Shown: positions 52,976 through 61,701, numbered from the stretch's first letter. The stretch is DNA of 64,000 bases from Lachnospiraceae bacterium UBA3641 (GCA_002373875.1 DFKQ01000011.1:1-64000), one strand, 5' to 3'. Notes: generated by a model from the letters alone, not told the origin. Translations and numbers: made by a program.

Positions 52976-53561
52976 TAAGCTTTCTGAGTGTCTGCATGGA
53001 TATATCACATGCTGCCAGATCATTGGCACATCTGCGTAATTCCCGCACGATCATTTCCTGATTGGAAATATCCTTTTTATATTTCAGTTCATGCTCCAGG
53101 GCAGCCCATGTGTCCATTGCGATGGTCCGAAGCTGTATCTCGGCAAAATAATGCCCGGGGTTATTGCCGGCAACATCCTCCTCGTCGACAGTAACCTCTA
53201 TCACCATATGGTAGCTTCGGTATCCGTTGGGCTTGGCATCATGTATGTAGTCCTTCTCCTTTACAACCCTTAAGCCGGGGAGCTCCCGTATCAGGCGCAC
53301 GCATTCGTAGACATCATCAACGAATCTGCATACAATGCGAAGCCCTATTGTATCCTTAAGTTTAAGAAGCGCGTTTTCCGTCGACTCCTCAAGTCCCTTT
53401 CTTCTGAGCTTTTCCCGGGCACTCTCGTCACTCTTTATACGGCAGGACAGGTGCTCGTACAGCTTATCATGTCCTGAGGGATTACCGCCCGCCCTGATCC
53501 GGTCCGCAAGATCCTGCATGACCTTATCCATCGTCTGCCTGTAGGTTCCGTATATATCCAT
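52965..53561 (-). CDS. Small alarmone synthetase (RelQ/YjbM-like)
   Basis: 198 aa, synthetase domain only. LKDTIGLRIVCRFVDDVY, KDYIHDAKPNGYRSYHMVI (substrate-binding Tyr and Arg region), FAEIQLRTIAMDTWAALEHEL (catalytic Glu in EIQLRT) match small (p)ppGpp synthetases. It makes ppGpp or pppGpp from ATP and GDP/GTP for stress signalling. Last codons and stop lie in a family-1 repeat arm, so the C-terminus may have been altered by it. Divergent from the suf operon. Confidence 0.92.
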   Translation of the reverse strand: MDIYGTYRQTMDKVMQDLADRIRAGGNPSGHDKLYEHLSCRIKSDESAREKLRRKGLEESTENALLKLKDTIGLRIVCRFVDDVYECVRLIRELPGLRVVKEKDYIHDAKPNGYRSYHMVIEVTVDEEDVAGNNPGHYFAEIQLRTIAMDTWAALEHELKYKKDISNQEMIVRELRRCANDLAACDISMQTLRKLILS

Positions 53562-53642
53562 TGGAAGTATACCTCTTTGCTATGTCTGACTCAGACCATT
53601 TTATCAGTAAAAATCACGGGCGGCAAGTGAAGCGAACAAAAA

Positions 53643-53675
53643 CCTATTGACCCAATAGGCGAATAGGTATATAAT
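53643..53675 (+). promoter_or_regulatory. suf operon promoter with overlapping palindrome
   Basis: TTGACC (53647-53652), 17-base spacer, TATAAT (53670-53675). The -35 is inside the palindrome CCTATTG-ACC-CAATAGG (53643-53659), with a further AATAGG at 53662. An Rrf2/IscR-type or other repressor site is possible; no such regulator lies in the window. AATCGG (53679) and CCGATT (53705) could form a leader hairpin. Confidence 0.8.
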
Positions 53676-53724
53676 TCGAATCGGGCGGTAGCAGCGAAGA
53701 AACTCCGATTGGAAGGAAAATGAT

Positions 53725-54489
53725 ATGAGTGAGAAATTTGTCGAAATAAAAAACCTTCATGTACGTGTGGAGGACAAGGAAATACTGCATGGTATCGACT
53801 TAAGTATCGGACGGGGCGAGACCCATGTGCTTATGGGGCCTAACGGAACCGGTAAGTCAACACTGGGTTATGCGCTCATAGGCAGTCCGAAGTATGAAGT
53901 AACACAGGGGAGCATTGAACTTGACGGACGGGATATAACCGGGGAAGCGGTAAACGAAAGAGCTAAGGCAGGGATGTTTTTGTCATTTCAGAATCCCATT
54001 GAGGTTCCGGGGGTTACCCTGTCGTCCTTTATAAGAAGTGCCATTGAACAGAGGACGGGCAAGAGGATCAAGTTATGGGAATTTAAGAAAAAGCTTAAGG
54101 AGGTCATGGAGCTTCTTAAAATGGATGAGGAATACGCCGAAAGAGACCTTAATGTGGGATTCTCGGGAGGCGAGAAGAAGAAGGCGGAGATATTGCAGCT
54201 TCTTATGCTGGAGCCCTCGTTTGCCATACTCGACGAGACCGATTCGGGGCTTGATGTGGATGCGGTCAGGACCGTGTCCGCCGGAATAAACGAATACCGG
54301 AAGCGGTGTAACGGGGCCCTTCTGATAATCACTCACAGCTCAAGGATACTTGAATCCCTCAGGGTGGACAGGACGCATGTTATGATCGAGGGCAGGATAG
54401 TAAGGACCGGCGGAGCCTCACTGGTTGATGAGATAAACAGGGAAGGATATGAGCAGGACACTTCACTTGCGGGGGAGGTGGCGCCCTGA
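53725..54489 (+). CDS. sufC: Fe-S cluster assembly ATPase SufC
   Basis: 254 aa; ATG 53725 after GGAAGGAAAATGAT. ABC ATPase with GPNGTGKST, SFQNPIEVPGVTLSSF (SufC-specific Q-loop region), FSGGEKKKAEILQLL and FAILDETDSGLDVDA. It powers conformational change of the SufBCD scaffold that builds iron-sulfur clusters in the cytosol. First gene of sufCBDSU; its stop overlaps the sufB start (ATGG after TGA). Confidence 0.97.
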   Translation: MSEKFVEIKNLHVRVEDKEILHGIDLSIGRGETHVLMGPNGTGKSTLGYALIGSPKYEVTQGSIELDGRDITGEAVNERAKAGMFLSFQNPIEVPGVTLSSFIRSAIEQRTGKRIKLWEFKKKLKEVMELLKMDEEYAERDLNVGFSGGEKKKAEILQLLMLEPSFAILDETDSGLDVDAVRTVSAGINEYRKRCNGALLIITHSSRILESLRVDRTHVMIEGRIVRTGGASLVDEINREGYEQDTSLAGEVAP

Positions 54490-55895
54490 TGGAAGCTAAG
54501 ACCTATGTTGAGGACATAGACAGGAGCCTGTATGATTTCAGGAATGAGGACACGGATGCCTACAGGCTGAAGGAAGGACTGACCGAGGAGATAGTCCTTA
54601 AAATATCAAAGGAGAAAAATGATCCTGACTGGATGCGGGAGCTAAGGCTTAAATCCCTTGATATATATAATAATATGAAGGTTCCCGACTGGGGGCCGTC
54701 TCTTGATGGGCTGGATATCGACCATATCGCAACCTATGTAAGGAAGAATGCAAAGCTTGCGGACAACTGGGATGATGTTCCCGCGGAGGTCAAGGACACC
54801 TTCGAGAAGCTGGGAATCCCGGAGGCGGAGCGTAAGTCACTGGCCGGAGTGGGCGCCCAGTATGACTCTGAGCTTGTGTATCACAACGTCAGGGAGGATG
54901 TGGCAAGAAGCGGTGTGGTCTATTCGGATATAGAGAGTGCCCTGCGGGGTGAGTACGCGGACCTTATCAGGGAGAAGTTCATGCATCTGATCCCTCCCGA
55001 GGATCATAAATTTGCCGCCCTTCACGGCGCGGTATGGTCGGGAGGCTCCTTCGTGTATGTTCCTAAGGATACTGTGGTGTCCATCCCCCTCCAGTCTTAT
55101 TTCAGGCTCAATGCCAAGGGGGCGGGCCAGTTCGAGCACACACTTATCATAGTGGAGGACGGGGCGCAGCTTCATTTCATCGAAGGCTGCTCGGCGCCCA
55201 AATACAACGTAGCCAACCTGCATGCAGGCTGCGTGGAGCTGTATGTGGGGAAGGGTGCCGGGCTCAGATACTCAACCATCGAGAACTGGTCCAAGAACAT
55301 GTATAACTTAAACAGCAAGCGCGCCCTTGTTGAGGAAGGCGGCAGGATCGAGTGGGTATCCGGATCTTTCGGTTCCCATATCTCGTATTTGTATCCCATG
55401 AGCATACTTAAGGGGGACAATTCCAAGATGGAGTTCACGGGAATATCCTTCGCCAACAACGAACAGAACCTCGATACGGGAGCCAAGGTGGTTCATATAG
55501 GCAGGAACACAAGCTCTTACATGAACACCAAGTCCATAAGCAAGGGCGGCGGGGCGTGTACCTTCAGGAGCTCGGTCATCATAAACAAGAGTGCCGAAGG
55601 GAGTAGGGCATCCGTATCCTGCGAGTCACTCATGCTGGATTCCAAGTCACGCTCCGACACGATACCGGCCATGGACATACGTACTCCCCATGCGGATATA
55701 GGACACGAAGCCCAGATAGGCAAGATAAGCGATGATGCCGTATTCTATTTAATGTCCCGAGGAATGAGCGAGGAGGATGCAAGGGCTCTCATCGTCAGCG
55801 GATTCGCAGATAATGTAAGCAAGGAGCTTCCGCTTGAATACGCGATAGAAATGAACAATCTCATAAGGCTTGAGATGAAAGGGAGCATAGGATGA
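54489..55895 (+). CDS. sufB: Fe-S cluster scaffold SufB
   Basis: 468 aa, full length. GVVYSDIESALR, FAALHGAVWSGGSFVYVPK, HFIEGCSAPKY, YSTIENWSKNMYNLNSKRA, and the conserved end SCESLMLDSKSRSDTIP with DIGHEAQIGKIS. SufB receives sulfur from SufS/SufU and, with SufC and SufD, assembles the nascent cluster. The catalytic Cys is probably the one in SCESLML. It overlaps sufD by four bases. Confidence 0.97.
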   Translation: MEAKTYVEDIDRSLYDFRNEDTDAYRLKEGLTEEIVLKISKEKNDPDWMRELRLKSLDIYNNMKVPDWGPSLDGLDIDHIATYVRKNAKLADNWDDVPAEVKDTFEKLGIPEAERKSLAGVGAQYDSELVYHNVREDVARSGVVYSDIESALRGEYADLIREKFMHLIPPEDHKFAALHGAVWSGGSFVYVPKDTVVSIPLQSYFRLNAKGAGQFEHTLIIVEDGAQLHFIEGCSAPKYNVANLHAGCVELYVGKGAGLRYSTIENWSKNMYNLNSKRALVEEGGRIEWVSGSFGSHISYLYPMSILKGDNSKMEFTGISFANNEQNLDTGAKVVHIGRNTSSYMNTKSISKGGGACTFRSSVIINKSAEGSRASVSCESLMLDSKSRSDTIPAMDIRTPHADIGHEAQIGKISDDAVFYLMSRGMSEEDARALIVSGFADNVSKELPLEYAIEMNNLIRLEMKGSIG

Positions 55896-56767
55896 TCACA
55901 GTAAACAAGCTGCCGGTACGAACCTTCAACCGGCTTAATATGAACGAAACGACCCTTGACTATGAGCCCGGGGATTACATGACCTATGATCTTACCGGAT
56001 CGGGTAGGATCGACCTTGACAGAGCGGGGGACGTAAGGGTCGGCATTACCCTCGGGGATAATGACAGGGCAACCGTCATCATGAACTGCGCCCACACGGG
56101 CACGCTGAATGTTAAGACCTGTATTGAGCTGGGCAGGTCATCGCATCTTACCCTTATCCAGGTGGATGGTTCACCGAAGTCAGGCAGGCTCATTAATTCC
56201 GTTGACGGGAATGCCGATGACGGTGCGGGGCTTCACCTTATACAGCTCTTCCCGGCCCGGGGTGATGTGTATTCGGACTGCCTTATGGAGCTTAGGGGTA
56301 AGGAAAGCTCATTCAAGGCAGATATAGCCTATCTGGGGATCAGGGACCAGAGGCTTGACCTTAATTATGTTGTCAACCACCGGGGCAGGAAAACGGAATC
56401 GTCCATTGCGGCGGACGGGGTGCTTAAGGATAATGCCTTCAAGCTCTTTAAGGGTACGATTGATTTTAAAACAGGGGCATCGGGAGCCAAGGGATCGGAG
56501 AATGAGAAGGTCCTTCTTATGGGGGAGGATATAGTGAATCAGTCCATACCCCTTATCCTGTGTACCGAGGAGGATGTGGAAGGGTCCCACGGGGCGGCCA
56601 TAGGAAGCATTGACGACGATACCCTGCTGTATCTTGAGAGCAGGGGCATGGACGAGGAGGAGGCTAAGAAGCTTATTACCTTCGGTATTTTCTTAAGGCT
56701 CCTTGGGTTCGTGGAGGATGAGGCACTTAAGACGCATGTTACCGGAATGATCGGAGAGGCTATCTGA
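55892..56767 (+). CDS. sufD: Fe-S cluster assembly protein SufD
   Basis: 291 aa, shorter than typical SufD (about 400 or more) and lacking most of the usual N-terminal helical part. The beta-helix core is present, with LNYVVNHRGRKTESSI, FKGTIDFKTGASGAKGSE and SHGAAIGSIDDDTLLYLESR (the conserved His and C-terminal helix region). It pairs with SufB in the SufBC2D complex. Start ATGA overlaps the sufB stop. Confidence 0.92.
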   Translation: MITVNKLPVRTFNRLNMNETTLDYEPGDYMTYDLTGSGRIDLDRAGDVRVGITLGDNDRATVIMNCAHTGTLNVKTCIELGRSSHLTLIQVDGSPKSGRLINSVDGNADDGAGLHLIQLFPARGDVYSDCLMELRGKESSFKADIAYLGIRDQRLDLNYVVNHRGRKTESSIAADGVLKDNAFKLFKGTIDFKTGASGAKGSENEKVLLMGEDIVNQSIPLILCTEEDVEGSHGAAIGSIDDDTLLYLESRGMDEEEAKKLITFGIFLRLLGFVEDEALKTHVTGMIGEAI

Positions 56768-57981
56768 TGGATATTTCAAGGATAAGGAATGACTTTCCCC
56801 TGCTTATGAAGGAGCCGACGGCTTATCTTGACAACGCCGCCACCTCACAGAAACCGGATTGTGTGATAGAAGCGGAAAAGTCATTTTATGTAAACCATAA
56901 CGCCAACACCCTAAGGGGCTTTTATCCCTTAAGCATGGAGGCGACGGAGATATACGAAAACGCTAGGAAGACCGTAAGGGATTTCATAGGAGCACCGTCG
57001 GATAAGGAGATAATATTTACACGGAACGCCACGGAGAGCATAAATCTCGTGGCCTATAGCTACGGCCTTACCAATATAGGCAGGGGCGATGAGATAGTGG
57101 TATCAATAGCCGAGCACCACAGCAACATGCTGCCCTGGCAGATGGTGGCGCGCGTGAAGGGAGCTGGGCTTAAATACCTTGAATGTGAGAAGGACGGTAG
57201 CTTCACGGATGAGGCAATAGATGAAGCCATCACTGAGAGGACCAAGCTTGTTGCCTTTACCCATGTATCAAATGTGCTGGGCTTATGTAATGATATCGGG
57301 AAGGTGATAAGGCGGGCGCATGATTGCGGAGCCGTGTGCGTTATTGACGCATCCCAGAGCATACCTCACATGAAGATAGATGTGGGCGAAAATGATGCTG
57401 ATTTTCTGGTATTTTCGGGTCATAAGCTTCTGGGGCCCATGGGGATAGGTGTATTGTACGGCAAGGAGAAGCTGCTTGATAAGATGCCGCCCTTCCTTAC
57501 CGGGGGTGAGATGATAGATTCCGTAAGGCGGGACGGGGCAACATATGCGGCACTTCCCCATAAGTTCGAGGCGGGGACCGTCAATGCGGCAGGCGCTGCG
57601 GGACTGGCTCAGGCAATGAGATATATTGAAGAGGTCGGGTATGACTGCATCCGGAAAAGGGATGAGGAGCTTACGGCCCGGGCCCTTAAGGGAATGAAGG
57701 ATATAGACCATGTGAATATCCTGGGTTCTCCTTCTTATAAGGATCATAACGGGATAATCACCTTCACGGTCGATGACGTGCATCCCCATGATGTATCGGC
57801 AGTGCTTGAAGCCGACGGCGTGGATGTAAGGGCGGGACATCACTGCGCCCAGCCCCTGCTTGAGCACCTGGGTGTAAGGTCGGCAACCAGAGCAAGCATC
57901 ATGTTCTACAATACCGGGGATGAGATCGACAGGTTTGTAAGGAGCCTTGCCACGGTAAGAGAGAGGCTGGGCTACCGCTAA
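56767..57981 (+). CDS. sufS: Cysteine desulfurase SufS
   Basis: 404 aa PLP enzyme. YLDNAATSQKP, AEHHSNMLPWQ (His stacking on PLP), VIDASQSIPHM, FSGHKLLGPMGIG (PLP-binding Lys) and RAGHHCAQPLL with the catalytic Cys near 359. It removes sulfur from cysteine and passes it to SufU. The start overlaps the sufD stop by one base. Confidence 0.97.
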   Translation: MDISRIRNDFPLLMKEPTAYLDNAATSQKPDCVIEAEKSFYVNHNANTLRGFYPLSMEATEIYENARKTVRDFIGAPSDKEIIFTRNATESINLVAYSYGLTNIGRGDEIVVSIAEHHSNMLPWQMVARVKGAGLKYLECEKDGSFTDEAIDEAITERTKLVAFTHVSNVLGLCNDIGKVIRRAHDCGAVCVIDASQSIPHMKIDVGENDADFLVFSGHKLLGPMGIGVLYGKEKLLDKMPPFLTGGEMIDSVRRDGATYAALPHKFEAGTVNAAGAAGLAQAMRYIEEVGYDCIRKRDEELTARALKGMKDIDHVNILGSPSYKDHNGIITFTVDDVHPHDVSAVLEADGVDVRAGHHCAQPLLEHLGVRSATRASIMFYNTGDEIDRFVRSLATVRERLGYR

Positions 57982-58002
57982 GAATTCGAAGACGGGAGAA
58001 AT

Positions 58003-58434
58003 ATGGAAATAAAAAGCAGGAATTTTTACAACGAGATACTGACCGAGCACAACATGCATCCCGATTACAAGCATGAGCTTGAGAACGCTGACCTAAGGCT
58101 TGAGGGTGTAAACCCCAACTGCGGAGATGATATATGGCTTGAGCTTAAGCTGGATGGAGATGTCATAGTCGACGGCGCATATACGGGAGACGGATGCGCC
58201 ATCTCCCAGGCATCCGCCGATATAATGCTGGGACTAATAATAGGAAAGACCAGGGAAGAGGCTCTCGGGCTGTCGGATATTTTTACAAGGATGATCAAGG
58301 GCGAAGCCTCGGATGAAGAGATAGACAGCCTGGAGGAAGCTTCAGCCTTAAGGGACATAGCCCATATGCCGGCCAGAGTCAAATGCGCGGTGCTTGGATG
58401 GCACACACTTGATGAGCTGCTTGGCTTGGAGTGA
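58003..58434 (+). CDS. sufU: Sulfur-transfer protein SufU
   Basis: 143 aa. Zinc-site residues: NPNCGDD, TGDGCAISQASADIM and ARVKCAVLGW, the three Cys of Gram-positive SufU. In Bacillus-type systems it takes the persulfide from SufS and hands it to SufB. ATG 58003 after GGGAGAAAT. Last gene of the suf operon. Its stop lies in the small palindrome GGAGTGACTCACTCC. Confidence 0.96.
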   Translation: MEIKSRNFYNEILTEHNMHPDYKHELENADLRLEGVNPNCGDDIWLELKLDGDVIVDGAYTGDGCAISQASADIMLGLIIGKTREEALGLSDIFTRMIKGEASDEEIDSLEEASALRDIAHMPARVKCAVLGWHTLDELLGLE

Positions 58435-58479
58435 CTCACTCCGTTGACGCGCACAAATGTATGTGATAACCTAGGTAAC

Positions 58480-59487
58480 ATGAGTATTTCGGTTGTCCTT
58501 GAACAAATGATAATGATAACCCTCCTTATCGCTCTGGGATTTATTTCTTATAAGAAGGGTATTTTAAATGACAAAGCAGGGGTTGCGATATCCGCACTGA
58601 TCGTGAACATCACCAACCCCTGTCTTATGATATCTTCGATGCTTGGCAGTGAAGAGAGGGTAAACGGCCGTCTTCTTGGGCTTGGGTTACTTGGAGCAGT
58701 GGTCACCTATGCCCTTCTTATGGTCATTGCCGAGCTTATTCCCATTATCTTCAAGGTCAGAAAGGATGAGCGTTACTGCTACTATTTACTTACCCTGTTT
58801 GGCAATATCGGCTTTATCGGCATACCATTGACCAGTGCGGTCTTGGGAAATGATGCCCTTGTGTATGTGTGCTTTCATAATCTGGTGTTTTGTTTCATCG
58901 TGTATACGGTGGGGATAAGTAAGATAGATGGGGCCGTTAAACGGAAGGATTTGGGTGAGCCGGCAGAAACGTCCCCTGACTTATCGGGGAAGGCTGATCC
59001 GACTCCTGTTCCCACAGTTCCTGTCCGTAAACGCATCCTTTTCTCCCTTGTTCTGATGATAAATCCGGGAACGATATCGGCACTCATATCGCTTGTCTTC
59101 TATGTGGCGGGTTGGTCCCTGCCCCATCTTGTCCTGCTGACCGTTGACTATGCCGGTCGGTCAACGACCTTCCTGTCGATGATGGTCCTTGGGATCGCAG
59201 TTGCCAGGATGCCCGTCAAGAGGGTTATCAGGAATTACAGGCTTATAGGCTTTTCCCTTGTGCGCCTTATCCTGGTCCCTCTTATAATATTGTTTGTTCT
59301 TAAGCTGTTTATCCATGACGATCTTATCATATATACTGCCGCCCTGATGCTTGCCGTCCCTGCGGGGAATATGCCCCTTATCATGGCGACGGGGCGTGGG
59401 CTTAAGGCCGAAACCATCAGTGACGGTATCGTGCTGTCAACGGTAATGTCGGTCGTCACTATTCCGATAATAACAATGTTTGTGTGA
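58480..59487 (+). CDS. Auxin-efflux-carrier (AEC) family transporter
   Basis: 335 aa from ATG 58480; a TTG at 58444 in the same frame would add 12 residues without a ribosome site. Ten membrane helices in two halves: VVLEQMIMITLLIALGFISY, NITNPCLMISSML (AEC crossover motif) and C-terminal AVPAGNMPLIMATGRGL. Bacterial members move malate, malonate or other organic acids. The central cytosolic loop carries a Pro-rich stretch (PAETSPDLSGKADPTPVPT) whose DNA includes ACGTCCCCTGACTT, close to a family-2 half-site. Confidence 0.88.
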   Translation: MSISVVLEQMIMITLLIALGFISYKKGILNDKAGVAISALIVNITNPCLMISSMLGSEERVNGRLLGLGLLGAVVTYALLMVIAELIPIIFKVRKDERYCYYLLTLFGNIGFIGIPLTSAVLGNDALVYVCFHNLVFCFIVYTVGISKIDGAVKRKDLGEPAETSPDLSGKADPTPVPTVPVRKRILFSLVLMINPGTISALISLVFYVAGWSLPHLVLLTVDYAGRSTTFLSMMVLGIAVARMPVKRVIRNYRLIGFSLVRLILVPLIILFVLKLFIHDDLIIYTAALMLAVPAGNMPLIMATGRGLKAETISDGIVLSTVMSVVTIPIITMFV

Positions 59488-59521
59488 AGCGAAGCGTTTG
59501 GAGCCTGTTCTTAATAGTTAA
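59488..59521. repeat. Family-3 MITE end relic
   Basis: GAGCCTGTTCTTAATAGTTA (59501-59520) matches the right end of the MITE at 39292-39312 with one or two changes. It starts right after the AEC stop codon. No left end or target duplication is seen. Confidence 0.6.
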
Positions 59522-59561
59522 ATAAAGTGGAATTGTAATATTAGCTGCCGGGAGGAAAAGC

Positions 59562-60035
59562 ATGAATACTGTAAGAAGAGCAAAGGAAGAAGATATACCC
59601 TCCATCCTTGAACTGCTTGTTCAGGTGGATATGGTGCACCATAAGGGGAGGCCGGACCTATTTAAGGGGCCTGCGACAAAGTACACTGTCGAAGAGCTGG
59701 TTGACATAATATCGGATGATTCCGGGCCGGTCTTCGTATGCGTGAATGAGACCGGGCAGGTTCTGGGGCATGCCTTCTGCGTGCATAAACAGATCCTTAA
59801 CGATCACGTACTGACGGATATTAAGACCCTCTATATTGATGATATATGTGTTGACGAGAAGGCCAGGGGGCAGCATGTTGGCAAGGCATTGTATGACTAT
59901 GCGGTCGCTTATGCGAGGGAGCATGACTATTATAATGTGACTCTCAATGTCTGGTCATTAAATGAAGGGGCCATGAAATTTTATGAAGCCATGGGACTTA
60001 AGCCCCAGAAGATCGGAATGGAGCTTATACTGTAA
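59562..60035 (+). CDS. GNAT-family N-acetyltransferase
   Basis: 157 aa; ATG 59562 after GGGAGGAAAAGC. Acetyl-CoA site VDEKARGQHVGKALYDYAVAY (V-x-E-x-x-RG-x-G pattern), strand LYIDDICVDE before it, and NVTLNVWSLNEGAMKFYEAM. Substrate unknown; RimI-like proteins and small-molecule acetylases share this fold. It stands alone between the AEC and XRE genes. Confidence 0.9.
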   Translation: MNTVRRAKEEDIPSILELLVQVDMVHHKGRPDLFKGPATKYTVEELVDIISDDSGPVFVCVNETGQVLGHAFCVHKQILNDHVLTDIKTLYIDDICVDEKARGQHVGKALYDYAVAYAREHDYYNVTLNVWSLNEGAMKFYEAMGLKPQKIGMELIL

Positions 60036-60205
60036 GGGATTCCCTCTTTGTAAAGGCAAAGGTGCATATTTACTGCATTTGCAACCACCGGTTGACACAT
60101 TGAAAAGCTGACTTTATGGCCTGCAATCGGGAAAAATGTTAATATCATCCTGTTCGAACGAGGAAACAGATGATACAAGATCATGATTCGGAAAGGATGA
60201 GAAAG

Positions 60206-61198
60206 ATGATATTAGCAGACAAGATAATTAATGAAAGAAAGAAAAACGGATGGTCCCAGGAGGAGCTGGCGGACATGCTTGACGTGTCCAGGCAGTCGGT
60301 GTCCAAGTGGGAGGGAGCACAGAGCGTACCCGATCTAAATAAGATATTGAAGCTTGCGGAAATATTCGGGGTGAGCACGGACTATTTATTGAAGGATGAA
60401 ATGGAGCCGGAGGGTGTTTCTTCCTATTATAATAAGGAGGACTCTGCTGTCGGAGCGGTAAGACGGGTGTCCATGGAGGATGCGACGGAGTTCATTTCAT
60501 TAAAGAAGGAACACCTGCCCGGGATAGGTTTGGGAGTTTTCTTATGTATTACATGCCCCGTGGTGCTTATTATGCTTGCGGGCCTTACGGAAGCGGGAAA
60601 ATTGCCGATAGGAGAGGGGGCTGCTGCGGCCATCGGGCTTGTAGTGCTGTTTGCCCAGGTTGGATTTGCGGTTTTCTTATTTATATCCCATGCGAGCCGG
60701 CTTAAGAAGTATGAATTTCTGGAAAGGGAGACCTTTGAGACTGAGTATGGCGTTGACGGAATGGCCAAAACCCGTATGGAAGAGAATGAGAATATCAATA
60801 TGCGCGCGCTGACGACCGGTGTCCTTCTGTGTGTTCTCGGCGTTGTTCCCCTGATCGTATGCTCCTGCCTTAACCTGCCATCGGTGATCATAGTGTCTAC
60901 GGTGTGCCTGCTCCTGATCGCTGTCGGTATCGCCGTATATCTCTTCGTATCGGTCTGCGGGGTGCATTCGTCCTATAAGGTCCTTCTTCAGATAGATGAT
61001 TATACCGGCGAAATGAAGAAGAGAAATGCAAGGCTTGAGCCCATGACCAGGGTCTACTGGCTGTCGATCGTGGTCATATATCTTGCAGTAAGCTTTCTTA
61101 CAAGCCGCTGGGACATGACCTGGATAATCTGGGCTGTTTCGGGAGTTCTTTACGGGGTGATCCGCGCCATAGGCGATGCTGTAGTAAAGAACCTGTAA
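60206..61198 (+). CDS. XRE-family regulator with C-terminal membrane domain
   Basis: 330 aa from ATG 60206, which has GGAAAGGATGAGAAAG upstream; in-frame ATGs at 60170 and 60197 are less well placed. The N-terminal helix-turn-helix (IINERKKNGWSQEELADML, VSRQSVSKWEGAQ) resembles XRE proteins. About four membrane helices follow in two pairs (GLGVFLCITCPVVLIMLAGL; LLCVLGVVPLIVCSC). Such membrane-bound regulators are frequent in Clostridia; signal and targets unknown. TTGACA at 60093 with TATGGC 17 bases on may be the promoter. Confidence 0.87.
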   Translation: MILADKIINERKKNGWSQEELADMLDVSRQSVSKWEGAQSVPDLNKILKLAEIFGVSTDYLLKDEMEPEGVSSYYNKEDSAVGAVRRVSMEDATEFISLKKEHLPGIGLGVFLCITCPVVLIMLAGLTEAGKLPIGEGAAAAIGLVVLFAQVGFAVFLFISHASRLKKYEFLERETFETEYGVDGMAKTRMEENENINMRALTTGVLLCVLGVVPLIVCSCLNLPSVIIVSTVCLLLIAVGIAVYLFVSVCGVHSSYKVLLQIDDYTGEMKKRNARLEPMTRVYWLSIVVIYLAVSFLTSRWDMTWIIWAVSGVLYGVIRAIGDAVVKNL

Positions 61199-61238
61199 GA
61201 ATCACTCGTGTATAATAAACTATACTTTTATTTGGGGC

Positions 61239-61266
61239 TTGACATTGGGGCCTGCAAGTTTATAAT
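61239..61266 (+). promoter_or_regulatory. Promoter of the carAB leader
   Basis: TTGACA (61239-61244), 16-base spacer, TATAAT (61261-61266). Transcription would start near 61273 and give a leader of about 430 nt before carA. Confidence 0.82.
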
Positions 61267-61280
61267 AATTTTGATGAAGC

Positions 61281-61313
61281 AAGGGCGCTTCGGATCGTAT
61301 CCGAAGTGCCCTT
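61281..61313 (+). other. Strong 5' hairpin of the carAB leader
   Basis: AAGGGCGCTTCGGAT (61281-61295) pairs with ATCCGAAGTGCCCTT (61299-61313) over 15 pairs with one G-U, loop of three. It is followed by AAAATTT rather than a U-run, so it is either a 5' stabiliser or a poor terminator. Confidence 0.8.
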
Positions 61314-61350
61314 AAAATTTGTACGTTAACAATGTGTGTGTAAACAATGA

Positions 61351-61621
61351 GTAGAAGCAAGAACATGGAAGCGAAATAATCCTGCATGCAGGGATTATTA
61401 CGGTTGCAGGTTCTTAAATGCGACGAATGTCGCATCATCGAATGAGCGGAAGCTCATGAGATGGGCTTCTACGGAAAAAAGCAAGAACATGGAAGCGAAA
61501 TAATCCTGCATGCAGGGATTATTACGGTTACAGGTTCTTGAATGCGACGAATGTCGCATCATCGAATGAGCGGAAGCTCATGAGATGGGCTTCTACGGAA
61601 AAAAGCAAGAACATGGAAGCG
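61351..61621 (+). ncRNA. Tandem structured leader element, 124-nt unit x 2.15
   Basis: Unit 1 spans 61355-61478, unit 2 61479-61602, then 18-19 bases of a third. The full units differ at two positions by eye. Unit 1 can fold as P1 GTAGAAGC/GCTTCTAC (61351/61465), P2 AAGAAC/GTTCTT (61359/61410) capped by AATAATCC...GGGATTATT (61375-61399), P3 ATGCGAC-GAAT-GTCGCAT (61418-61435) and P4 ATGAGC-GGAA-GCTCAT (61442-61457). In unit 2 the left arm of P1 is lost. It lies in the leader of the carAB gene. I do not recognise a known riboswitch or PyrR site. A mobile repeat is the alternative. Confidence 0.65.
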
Positions 61622-61622
61622 G

Positions 61623-61685
61623 GTGAGTCAGGGGACGTATCTACTGACTCATTCAGTGAGTCAGTAGATACGTCCCCTGACTCAC
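61623..61685. repeat. Long perfect family-2 palindrome before carA
   Basis: Arms of 29 bp (61623-61651 and 61657-61685) with a five-base loop. Each arm is TGAGTCA-GGGGACGTATCTAC-TGACTCA or its complement. It truncates the third tandem unit and ends 16 bases before the carA start codon, so mRNA here should form a very stable hairpin. Confidence 0.9.
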
Positions 61686-61701
61686 CTGTGAGAGGAGAAA
61701 A

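Noticed and set aside
61355..61621. CRISPR-like array
   Set aside because: Unit length is 124 bases with no unique spacers and only two full copies; it is a tandem duplication, not a CRISPR.
61623..61685. Intrinsic terminator before carA
   Set aside because: The hairpin is strong but no U-run follows; it matches the repeat family and is better explained as an insertion.
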